The position numbers and the translations under genes are program-made. Shown one piece after another: positions 36,946 to 47,722 of a stretch of DNA of 64,000 bases (the first letter of the stretch is position 1; each line of letters starts with the position of its first letter). The notes beneath the pieces are model-generated. The model saw only the letters and a program-made list of their open reading frames with translations, was not told the origin of the DNA and made no database searches. Origin of the DNA: Eucommia ulmoides (Eukaryota > Streptophyta > Magnoliopsida > Garryales > Eucommiaceae); the NCBI GenBank assembly GCA_016647705.1, contig JAENRU010000487.1:1302001-1366000 (forward strand), written 5' to 3'.

Positions 36946-37620
36946 GGTGGCGTCTGGTTAGTGTTTTCACTTTTTTGAACCCAACTGGAATGGGTTGAGT
37001 TGAGTTGAATTGGGTTGGGTTGAGAATTTTAGGAACAGAATTACGTTTGGTAACGACAATTTTTGTTTTGTGCTGAGAACAGAATATGTTTGGTAACGAT
37101 TTTATCTTAAAGCTAATTTTATTTTATTTTTGATTTTTTTTTTGTTTGGTGGCGGCCGGACGGCGGTGGCGGTGGCGATGGCGGTGGCCGGACGACCGGC
37201 GGGCGGCGGCGGCGGAGGTGGCCGGCGACGGTCGTCGGAGGTGGACACCGGCGCGCGCGGACGGTCGCCGGAGGTGGCCGCCGGCAGCGGAAGGTCACCG
37301 AAGGTGGGCGGAGACGGCAGTCGGTTGGCGGCCGACGATGGTCGCCGGACGGTGGCTGGCGGCGGCAGACGGCGGTGGGTGGTGGTAGTCGGCCTGCAGA
37401 TGAAGTCGGAAGTTGAGAACTTTGGGTTGAGTTTTTTGGGCACAAAAAGAAACAATTTTTTTTGTTTCTGGTTTCTTTAAGATTTTGAGAATCAATTCCT
37501 ATTTTTTGGATTGGATTGGGTTGAGTTTTATGTTTGCCAAACGCGTTCCCAAAAATCAAATCCAAAATTTTTGGGTCGGGTTGTGTTGGGTTTAGTTGGA
37601 AACACTAACCAAACGGGGCC
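36946..37620. mobile_element. Harbinger-like MITE with CpG-rich core, 675 bp, TTA duplication
   Basis: TTA at 36943-36945 and 37621-37623; ends GGTGGCGTCTGGTTAG and inverse GGCCCCGTTTGGTTAG. Subterminal AACCCAACC-type repeats flank a core of about 240 bp (37145-37385) made of CGG/CCG-rich triplets. Long frames on both strands (Gly/Arg/Val-rich or Pro/Arg-rich) follow from the triplet composition and are not genes. Relatives: 38003-38735 (inverted), 55369-55887, 50974-52011 and 52289-52500. Confidence 0.85.
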
Positions 37621-38002
37621 TTAATTGAGAGTATTCATCAATTATCTAAAAAAATATATATATTCAAAATTGGGGAAATTGAAATTAATAACTAATAAAA
37701 AAAAAAAAAAATTGACTGCATCAAATTTATAATAAAACTAACATTAAATTCACATTTTATTTAAGAAAAAATATTAAATAAATTTATTTTCCATTTTTTT
37801 ATTTAAAATTTAATATTTAAACCTCAAAAAACTAATTTTTTCTCCCTCAAACTCCTCTACTTCTATTTGTTTTTCTTTTTTAAGATAAAATACACTAATT
37901 CTCCTACCCAAATTTAAAACTTACTAAAATCTACCAAAAACAATCGAACTACCCTAAAATTTTAGATCTTACATGCAAAAGATGAATAAATTTAGAGACT
38001 AC

Positions 38003-38735
38003 GGCCCCGTTTGGTTAGTGTTCCCAACCCAACCCAACCCAACCCAACCCAAAAATTCAGGGATTGATTGTTGGGAACGCGTTTGGCAACGCACAAAACC
38101 CAACCCAACCCAACCCAAAAAATAAGAATTGATTCTCAAAATCCTAAAGAAACCAGAAACAAAAAAAAGTTGTTTCTTTTTGTGCCCAAAAAACTCAACC
38201 CAAAGTTTTCAACTTCCGACTTCATTTGCCGGCCGACCACCACCACCCGCCGCCGCCGGCCACCGTCCGGCGACCATCGCCGTCCGCCGCCGCCGTCCGG
38301 CGACCTTCCGGCGACCGTCCGCCGTCTCCGGCGATCGTCCGGCGATCGTCCGCCGTCTCCGGCGACCTTCCCGCTGCCGGCGGTTACCGCCGGCGACCAT
38401 CGCCGGCCGCCGCCCCCCCATCCGGCGACCTTCCACTGCCGCCGACCAACTCCGGCGACTGTCGCCGGCCACCTCCGCCGGCGGCGGCGGCCGGTCGGCC
38501 ACCTTGCCGCCGCCGCCGCCGTCTGGCTGCCACCAAACCAAAAAAAAATTAAAAAAAAAAAAAATTAGTTTTAGGATAAAATCGTTACCAAACACATTCT
38601 GTTCTCAGCACAAAACAAAAATTGTCGTTACCAAACGTAATTCTATTCCCAAAATTCTCAACCCAACCCAATTCAACTCAACCCAACCCATTCCAGTTGG
38701 GTTCAAAAAAGTGGGAACACTAACCAAACGCCACC
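38003..38735. mobile_element. Harbinger-like MITE with CpG-rich core, 733 bp, inverted partner
   Basis: TAC on both sides (38000-38002 and 38736-38738); ends GGCCCCGTTTGGTTAG and inverse GGTGGCGTTTGGTTAG. Core 38220-38530 is the CCG-rich complement of the element 380 bp upstream. The frames of 108-228 codons here have stretches of Pro, Arg and Ser from biased composition, with no domain. Confidence 0.85.
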
Positions 38736-40721
38736 TACGTTACTCGAGTTTCACAGGTCACGTGCTCTGCATGTGGCCTTTTTTGTTCAGAATTGTCAAT
38801 CTCATTTCTAATTAGACCAGATTAAAACAATAGTTAAACCTCAAGATACAAATATGTTACTTTGCGAATTACTGACTCTAAACTTTTAAGGATCAAAAGT
38901 GCAAATTTTCCAAAAATAAAAATAAAAAACTACTAATAAAAGAGTTGAGTGGCCTACTAAACTCATAAAGGGCTAAAATAATAGTGAATGGCTCTAAAAC
39001 CTAAAAATGAACAAAGCTAGTATTAAGCAACATTACATATGAATCAAACTTATAACATGGCAAAAAGGTTCATGTAGAACTCTCCCAACAAAATAATTTC
39101 ACACATTTGTGTAAAAAAAAAAAAGATTAATTCCAATTTGTCCCCTTATATTATACTCACAAAGCAATTTGCCTTTGAACGAAAATCGTTGACACTTAAC
39201 CGCCCTATACTTTTCCTCAAAGTGCAAATGGATAGAAACTTTTAAAACTAACAACGTGTGCGGCTTACTCAACCATGTAAGCGCCTTGATTGAGTGAGTG
39301 AGCCGCACACGCCGTTAATTTTAACAAATTCCGTCAATGTTGCGCTCTGAAGCAAAATACTGGATGTTTAAGTGTCAACTAGGGGAGCAAAGTGCTTTGC
39401 GCATACAATAGACGGAGAGAAAAGACAATTAATCCAAAAAAAATGGAGTATTCATCGTCAAATTGCAGCAAAAAGTATGCAATTCAGAGAAGAAAAAGAA
39501 TACGCAGGCGTGAGATTTTGCAGCGGAGCGGCAATGAAACCGCCAAGGGCACTTCTGGTACAAAGATTTTCTGCATCCACAAATTCATCCTTGCATATTA
39601 GAAAATTAAGAACAAAAAACAAATGGAAAACCTATTTAAAAAAAAAAAAAAAAAACTCAACATATAGTCCACAACTTTTAGAGTGGCTTATTTTTTATTT
39701 TTTTGGTTTTGTTTTATGTTAAGGTGCGTCCCAGCCAGTTTACACGCACCTAGACTAATCACCTCTTCGGAGGATCTTAAGGGTGCACTCTCCCACATTG
39801 TCCTAATGCATCGACTCATCAATCTATTTTCAACTTATTTTTAAGTCATACTTAGTTAACGTTAACTATAACCCTCCGGCCACCGCCTGTTATTGACCAC
39901 CAGAACTTTGATGTTGGCCGATAGGATCCAATTGTTGATTGCCGGAATCCAACCTCATGCTCACCAGACTGCCCCGACCACAACCACCAACTACCACATC
40001 AATTACAAATTCAAAATCTAGTTAATGTTAACTAAAAGACTAAAAACTATTTAAATATATATATATTTAAAAAAACTGAAATAAAATAATATGATTGACT
40101 TATAAAAAAAAAAAATCAACCTTTTTATTTTTTAGGTCATTACTCATAAAGAAGAACGGAAATTCCATGCTAATTCAAAGGAAAATGTTGAAAAAGGCAA
40201 TGATGATTTTTAGTGATAATACTAAAGATATAGTTATTACTAAGCTATCAAATAAACTTACCATTTTTCAGTAGCATTTAAGCAAAACTAGTGAAAGGGG
40301 TCTTGGTGTAACAATAGAAGTTGTCACCATGTGACCTAAAAGTCTAGATTCCAGTCGTAGAAACAGTCTCTTATAACACAAGGAAATGTTGCGTACAATA
40401 AACCCAAGTAGTCTGATCCTTCCTCAAACTCCACATATAGTAGGAGCTTTGCAATACCGGGGTGCCCTTTTTTATTAAGTAAAACTACTTTTTTGTTAAC
40501 GTAATGTGTTACCAGATGGTGTCTAAATCATGTTTTTTAAACTCACATGAAACAAAAAGCCAATCAAATCGAGCCAACTCCGCAACCCTTTCCTTTCACG
40601 ATTCCCTGCCAATTCTCAAAATAATAAAACTAAAATAAATGAATGATCTAAATCACAATCCATGACAAGTACATCAAGGAATGTAGATAAATTCATATTA
40701 CTAAATGGAATATATACATGC

Positions 40722-40752
<31 letters not shown>

Positions 40753-40879
40753 GTTACGAACACATACACACACAGTTAATATATACAGAAAAATAAAACA
40801 TTAAGATTGTTCAGTATTCGATTTTTATTCAAGTAAAACCCTGCAATGTGAGATTACAGGCGTATATAGCACACTGAAA
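38736..40879. other. Intergenic; TIR-type fragment at about 39110-39400
   Basis: The edges of 39110-39400 are inverse (CAAAGCAATTTGCC versus GGGGAGCAAAGTGC). Two nearby strings around 39240-39310 (GTGTGCGGCTTACTCA and TGAGTGAGCCGCACAC) form a local inverted repeat. No coding gene was found. Confidence 0.45.
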
Positions 40880-41921
40880 CACCATTTTGCTTATTTTTAT
40901 TTCTTACTTGCATTTTTTAAATTAAGAAAGTATATGCTTAAAAATCAAAATCGTGGAATTGAGAAAGTACTAGATAAAAAATCAAAATCATGGAATTGAG
41001 AAAGTACAAGATAAAAAATCAAAATCATGGACAGTAACATTGCTATGACTCACTAGAAAACCCCACTTCGCTATTATCATTTTAATAATTTCATTTCGTA
41101 TAATCAAGTACTTGAATAAAAATCGAAATGATCGCTAATAAGAAAGTTGTAGCTCACTAAAACTACCATTTTGACTATTTTTATCTGTAGGTATTGCCTT
41201 CAATTTTCCACATATGAGAAGTGTCGTACACGTGAACAGGAAAGTGTTTCCATTATTGGTGAATAGAAAACCGTGTACGCGTGAACAGTGAATATGCGGT
41301 AACAGTAAACATGTTTTTGGACTTTTTCAAAATGTCCATTTTAACCTTCTCTCATATTACAAATAGGTTTTGAATTCAAAAGTTTATAACAACTCACGGA
41401 GCGCTCAAAGCTAGAAAGGCAAGATGTAACCTTTGAGGGAGAGACAAGACCTTCTTCGACAAATGAGAGGCAATGGGTAAGCCTTCAGAGTAAGAGGGAC
41501 AATGTGTGGCAATAACCAATTTTAGAGATTTACAGGGAGAGAATTGAGTAGGCATATTTGGATTTTAGAGATTCACCTCCGCCACTGTAATTCCTATCAA
41601 TAGTGGAATTATGTCTGAATTTTGCATTTGTGCAACTGATTTTGATCGGGGGAAGGTTTGATTTCTCAATATATCCACCATGATTGCATTTCTGAGAAAA
41701 TAAGGAAGAACTTGATTTAAAATTGAAATAGCGATGGTACAAAGGGTATAACTATAAGTCAACAAAACACCGTTTTGGCAACTTTTTTTCACAAAATTTC
41801 GTTATTCAGAGTAAAGGAAGTAATTGATTAAAAACTAAAATGGTATGGATATAGCTTTACTAAAATACCTTTTTGGCTACTTGTATCCCATAATTGCATT
41901 CGATTGAATTATAAAGGAGTA
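40880..41921. repeat. Degenerate tandem repeat, about 95-115-bp unit, left part
   Basis: Each unit has AAAATCAAAATCATGGA, a TAGCTCACTAAAA-like string and a TTTTGGCTATTTTTAT-like string (near 40890, 41066, 41171, 41771, 41866). The series resumes at 47272 beyond the retrotransposon, so the element landed inside the tract. Confidence 0.65.
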
Positions 41922-42277
41922 TGATACACTCTAGCTATCGATTGTATTGAAAATAAAATGGAAATTGATTACTGAATCTTGAAAATTAACTGAAATACAA
42001 CAAACATACCAAGTTTTCGAGAGACTTGACACTCTAAGCTACGCTCAGTTTTTTCTTAAGAATTCTCTCTCCCTCTTCTCACTTCTCCTGCCTCCCTTTA
42101 AAGGCTAATCTCTCAACGCCTAACAAACTGCATAACAAATTTAAAACGGAAATGAAACAGAATCTAATTAATATTTCCTACCCAACAACCTACCCGGTAC
42201 TCTCATATTCCCCTTGCCCCTGTTGCCCGACCTGCCCCTTGCGCCTGGAGTATGTGAAACGTATTTGGGGCCTATCA
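41922..42277 (-). repeat. 3' LTR of the chromovirus
   Basis: Starts TGATACACTCTAGC and ends GGGGCCTATCA on the plus strand. By eye it differs from 46918-47271 at roughly 15 positions (about 95-96% identity), implying a moderately old insertion. Confidence 0.95.
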
Positions 42278-42289
42278 TTACCCGCCGCC

Positions 42290-45200
42290 CAAACGTTCAC
42301 CTTGTTCTCAAGGTGAAAATCCGGAAATTGCTGTAAGATAGTGATAATCTTCCCAAGTGGCCTCAAAAGGAGGTAACAATTTCCATTGAAGCAGTACGTC
42401 CAGCTCCCCCGGGCCGCCATTCCGTTTGGGTTGCACTCCCAGTAGTGCTTCAGGGATGACAACTAATTCCAGATCCGATGAAAGTTGTGGAGGAATAATA
42501 GGGGAAGAATTAGAGACTCCCTTAGCTCGCCTCAACTGAGAAACATAAAAATCAAGATGTATAGTCACGGATGATGGAAGTTCCAACTTATATGCGACCG
42601 GCCCAATACGCTGAAGGATTTGGAAAGGCCCATAATAGCGAGCTGCTAGCTTCTCATTTCGTTGTTGAGCAAGAGAGCGCTATCGATAAGGGCGCAACTT
42701 GAGAAAAACTAAGTCTCCCACTGAAAATTCTTCATCGCGTCTTTTCTCATCCGCTTGCATCTTCATTCGTTGTTGCGCACAGAGCAAGTGCATCCTCAAA
42801 TTGTCCAGAAAAGCATCCCTATCTTCCAATAATTCATCGACCGCGGACACCAGTGTGGACCCTCGTTCGTAACGAAGAATCAGTGGTGGGTTTACACCAC
42901 TCCCTCCCATACAGTGCACAGAAAGGAGTACAACGAGTGGCGGAGTGAATGGTCGTGTTGTACCAATATTCGGCCCATGCCAACCATCGGAACCAGTGGC
43001 GTGGTTTCTCAGACACAAAACAGCGGAGGTATGTCTCCAAACATCCATTGACCACCTCTGACTGTCCATCGGTTTGAGGATGGTAAGCGGTGCTCTTTTT
43101 CAACGTAGTACCATGTAATCTGAACAATTCTTGCCAAAATTGACTCATGAAGATCTTGTCACGATCAGAGATTATGGATTTTGGAACTCCATGTAATTAG
43201 ACCACTTCCTTCATAAAAATGGCAGCAACAGAACTAGCAGTAAAAGGATGTTTAAGTCCCACAAAATGCGCGTACTTGCTCAACCGATCTACCACGACCA
43301 ATATAGTGTCCCATCCATCCGAGCGAGGTAACCCTTCGATAAAATCCATCGTCAACTCATCCCATACTTGCGTCGGAAGAGGAATGGGCTATAGGAGTCC
43401 TGCCGATGAAGTTGCCAAGTGTTTGTTTCGTTAGCACACTTTGCATTCCTGCACGTACTTGATGATATCTTTCTTCATGCCCACCCAATATACTTCTACT
43501 TCAATTCGACGATAGGTTTTCGTTTCTCCCGAATGACCACCCAACGGAGAACCACGAAATTCAGCAATGATCACCGGAATTAACTGAGATTTCTGAGGAA
43601 TGACTAACCTGCTCTTATAGTACAGAACCCCATTTTCAACCAAAAAACCCGTATGAATGACCTCACCTGTGGTGATATCTGTCCGCAACTTTTGTAAGAA
43701 GGCATCAGCCTCCAATTCGGCCCGTAAGCTCTCCCAATGCTGCCACTAAGGTACGGCTAGCTGGTTGCAAGAAATGTGATCCGAAATACGAGATAGAGCA
43801 TCCGCTACCTTGTTACAAGCCCCTGGTTTGTACTAGATCTCAAAATCATAGCTCATCAACTTGATGATCCACTTTTGGTGTTCCGTACCCACCAACCGTT
43901 GTTCCAATAAAAATTTTAGGCTTTGTTGGTCAGTCCTGACGATGAACTTGCGAACCAAAAGGTACGGTCACCATTTCAATACCGCAAACACAATTGCCAT
44001 TAGCTCCTTTTCGTAGATAGATTTTAGACGCGCTCGAGGTCCGAGAATACAGCTATAAAAAGCTATTGGACGTTGCCCTTGGAGTAGCACCGCCCCTAAG
44101 CCAAAAGCAGACGCGTCCGTCTCAATAGTAAAAGGCCGAGTAAAATCGGGCATAGCCAACACGGGTACCTGAGTCATGGCGTGCTTTAGCTCTTGAAAAG
44201 CCTCTTCTGCCTCAACATTCCACTCAAATTTATCCTTTTTTAGTTGCTCAGTCAGTGGCCTAGCTATCTTCCCATAGCCAGACACGAACTTTCTATAGTA
44301 CCCCGTGAGCCCCAAAAAACCACGAAGCTCTTTAAGGGTATTAGGCGTGGGCCAAGATAACATTGCCTGAATTTTAGAGGGGTCAACTGCCACTCCGTCT
44401 CCCGACATTATATGCCCTAAATAAGCGAGTTGGGTTTTGCCAAACTCACACTTTTTGCGATTGGCATATAGACTATTGAGCTGCAGTAGCTCCAATACCT
44501 TGGCCAAATGTTTCTCATGTAACTTCTCCGTCAGGCTATACACTAGTATGTCATCGAAAAATACCAATACAAATTTGCGAAGGTAGGGTCGGAATACCTT
44601 GTTCATCAATGATTGAAAAGTGGCCAGTGCATTTGTAAGCCCGAAAGGCATCACTAGGAACTCGTAGTGCCCTTCATGTGTTCGGAAAGTAGTCTTCGGC
44701 ACATCAACATCCCTGACTTGAATCTGGTGATAACCAGACTTGAGGTCTAGTCTGGAGAAAACTCGAGCCCCATGAAGCTCGTCTAATAACTCATCAATGA
44801 CGGGAATTGAAAATTTATCAGGTATGGTAGCTTTATTTAAAGCCCTATAATCCACACAGAATCGCCAACTCCCATATTTTTTCTTGACCAACAGCACCGG
44901 ACTAGAAAAAGGGCTCGTACTCATTTAAATAATCCCAGCGGTCAGCATCTCCTTAATGAGCTTCTCGATCTAGTCCTTCTGGGCCTGAGGATATCGGTAA
45001 GGTCTCACACTGATTGGAGACGTGCCGTCCTTAAGGACGATGGCGTGTTCCCGTCCCCGTGCTAGTGGTAACCCTACTGGCAAACAGAAAACTTGATCAT
45101 ATTTGGATAAGACGTGTTGCACAAAAGCCGGCGTGTCGACCACTCCTTTTAATTCCATAGAAAGTGGATTCAACTCCACTAAAATGCCTGACCCTTCATA

Positions 45201-45299
45201 TTTCAACATTCGCATCATGGCTTTTAAAGACACCAAGGTCTTTCCCAAGAACGGATCTCCTCGCAATGTAACTGTATCATTGCCCAATCGAAATTTCAT
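42290..45299 (-). pseudogene. Chromovirus pol: reverse transcriptase, RNase H, integrase, chromo-like tail
   Basis: In frame on the minus strand: reverse transcriptase with the [14 protein letters not shown] block, the [10 protein letters not shown] block and the catalytic FFDDILVYS (ORF 43968-44924); RNase H start [14 protein letters not shown]; integrase zinc-binding His/Cys region (HSGETKTYRRIEV, then CKVC) and core with [13 protein letters not shown] and the [10 protein letters not shown] block; and a chromodomain-like WKLLPPFEATWEDY near 42380. Stops occur at 44970-44972, 44925-44927, about 43965, 43833-43835, 43431-43433, about 43392 and about 43198. Cannot make a functional enzyme. Confidence 0.9.
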
Positions 45300-45302
45300 A
45301 AC

Positions 45303-46733
45303 TTAGGTCTTCCAATTTGTATACGTCATACCCAACGTTTCCAGCCATCGAATTCCCAAAATAACATCCGCACTCCCTAACCCCAAGGGCAGGAATTCTT
45401 CCACAACATCGATTCCTTGAAGCTGCAAATGAACGCCCTTACACACACCCTCTCCTTTAACGGCTTCTCCCGTACCAACGGTCACTCCATATGCTTCCGT
45501 AGCCGTAATTGGTAACTTCAATTTTTCCACCAAAGCCGTGGATATAAAATTATGTGTGGCCCCACTATCCACTAGGGTCACCACTTGCTGATCCCCAATC
45601 ATCCCTTCCACCTTTATAATCCTCGGTGATGTAAGACCCGCTACAGAATTAAGCGAGACTTCAGCAATTGGAGATAATTCTGCAGTTTCTAATGCGGGCC
45701 CATTGTTTTCCACCTGCTCCTTTTTTTCATCCAATTCATCTTCCGTGTCCTGGGTAACCAAAACACCCAACTCCTTGTTTTTGCATTTATGCCCAGGGAA
45801 CCATTTGTCATCACATTTAAAACACAATCCTCGTGCTTGCTTTTTTTGTAATTCAAAATCTGTCAATTTTTGCACTTCACCCAACGGATTAGCACTGGAA
45901 ACATTACCAACCCAAGGTGATCGGATTTCCCCTGATAGAACAATGGCCCGACCCAAATTATTGGGCCTGAAATGTTGATTAGTCCGAATGGGCCCTGCTA
46001 GTCCAGCACCCCCCTTTAAATGATTGGGTCTGACAGAATGGGCTACCAACAGCTTCTCTTCAATTCTCTGGGCCAATTCCATGGCCCGACCCAGATGGCT
46101 TGGTTCCATAACTCTAATTTCGGCTCGTATCTCAGGTTTAAGGCCCTGAATAAATTGACCCAAAGCCATTTCATTCGATATATCGTCCAACGGTGCCAAC
46201 AGTTCTATGAACCACCGGCGATAATCTTGCACAGTGCCGTCTTGCTCCAACGCCAACCACTGTTTGTGAAGAGAACCCGTTTGAGTGGAGCGAAACTGCC
46301 TCAGGAGCAGAATCTTCATCTCCTCCCATGAGTCAATGTTTCTCCCCTTGTTCGCCCATTGATACCACAACAGAGCATCACCTTCAAGGCCGATGACTGC
46401 CGCTTCAAGCTTCTAGTCGTTCGTGAGGCGGTGGAGGGAGAAATAGCGTTCCGCTTTCAAGATCCACCCGTCGAGGTTGATGCCGTCAAACACCGGTAGT
46501 TCCAATTTGCGAAATTGGAAATCGTGTCGCAAGCCATATGGATTGTTGTTGCCGTCAGTTGCATGCGATCCTCCCACCATTGGGCTGAGAACCACCGCCT
46601 CCGTCACCCTGCCGGACGACGATGTCGAGGCTATTCGAGCTGATTCTGATTCTTCGTGAAGCTTGATGAGTTGCTCAACACGCTGAGTCAGAGTTTGTAC
46701 TTCCTCTTTCAAGGAACCGAAGACTTCCTCCAC
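45303..46733 (-). pseudogene. Chromovirus gag and aspartic protease, interrupted
   Basis: The N-terminal part starts at 46733 (MEEVFGSLKEEVQ, coiled-coil-like) and stops at 46413-46415; the frame then continues (MWYQWANKGR) through a gag core, a zinc knuckle (CFKCDDKWFPGHKC) and a retropepsin-like protease with active-site VDSGATHNFIS and a later VILGIRWLETLG. A second stop at 45303-45305 separates it from pol. Confidence 0.9.
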
Positions 46734-46917
46734 TACGTCTATTCGTTGATTCGCGTTCTTGGCCGCTATCAGAGAACACTGGGATTATGCGAAAAGAATC
46801 GTTGATCAGAAACCCACAAGAAAACACGAAAGTAGACAAGCAAAAATCGATTGTAAAGAACGATGAAGAAAAGTTTGAACGCACAGCAGCACCCAGGTAC
46901 ATGCTCTTGATACCAAA

Positions 46918-47271
46918 TGATACGCTCTAACTATCGATTGTATTGAAAATGAAATGGAAATTGATTACTGAATCTTGAAAATGAACTGAAATACAAAAAA
47001 CATACCAAGTTTTCGAGAGACTTGGCACTGAGCTACGCTCAATTTTTTCTTAAGAATTCTCTCTCCCTCTTCTCACTTCTCCTGCCTCCCTTTAAAGGCT
47101 AATCTCCCAACGCCTAACAAACTGCATAACAAATTTAAAACAGAAATGAAACAGAATCTAACTAATATTCCCTACCCAACAACCTGCCCGGTACTCTCAG
47201 ATTCCCCTTGCCCCTGCTGCCCGACCTGCCCGTTGCGCCTGGAGTATGTGAAACATATTTGGGGCCTATCA
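46918..47271 (-). repeat. 5' LTR of the chromovirus
   Basis: Starts TGATACGCTCTAAC on the plus strand and ends GGGGCCTATCA, then the GAGTA duplication. Adjacent to the primer site on its inner side. Confidence 0.95.
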
Positions 47272-47560
47272 GAGTACTAGATTAAAAGACGAAATTGTGA
47301 ACTATAACAAGGCTATAGCTCACAAAAATCACCGGTGTGGCTATTTTTATCCTATAATTGCATTTTAGAGATTAAAGAATATTTGTTTAAAAATCAAAAT
47401 TGTGGACAATAACAAGACATTTTGGCTATTTTTTATCCCATAAATGAATTTGGTCCAGTTACAGAAAAAGTTAAATAAAAATCAAAATCCTGGACAATGA
47501 AAAGGCAACTTCGCTAAAATACTATTGATGTCTTTCTTTTTTTTATACCATAAATCGCAT
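47272..47560. repeat. Degenerate tandem repeat, right part
   Basis: Continuation of the tract at 40880-41921 with TGTGGCTATTTTTATCC near 47335, ATTTTGGCTATTTTTTATCC near 47428 and a weaker unit near 47530. It ends next to the 3' end of the pseudouridine synthase gene. Confidence 0.65.
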
Positions 47561-47722
47561 TTCTTAAGTAAGCACTTGATAGAAAATTGAAAATTGAAAT
47601 CATGTCCGTAGCAAACAGTCCACATATAAAGAGAAAATGCAAAATAATTGAACTAATAATACTAACCTCATACTTCATGCCAAGAGATAGATACGGCACA
47701 TAAGTAGAAAGGAAAGGTTCAC

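Larger units (their letters stand above)
41922..47271 (-). mobile_element. Ty3/gypsy chromovirus retrotransposon (Reina-like size), full length, inactive
   Basis: The 5,350-bp element lies on the minus strand with a perfect 5-bp target duplication GAGTA (41917-41921 and 47272-47276). LTRs of 354-356 bp begin TG and end CA. A primer site TGGTATCAAGAGC lies just inside the right (5') LTR at about 46901-46915, and a GGGCGGCGGG-type purine tract lies inside the left one. Gag, zinc knuckle, protease, reverse transcriptase, RNase H, integrase and a chromo-like C-terminus follow in gypsy order. Several in-frame stops break the polyprotein. The short LTRs and total size resemble the Reina clade; the clade is inferred. 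Confidence 0.95.

Noticed and set aside
37102..38815. Long Pro/Arg- or Gly/Arg-rich open frames (up to 228 codons) on both strands
   Set aside because: They overlap in several frames within the CCG-triplet cores of inverted MITEs; low complexity and no domain.
39372..39722. 116-codon frame
   Set aside because: Ends in a poly-Lys run from an A-tract, no homology, partly over a TIR fragment.
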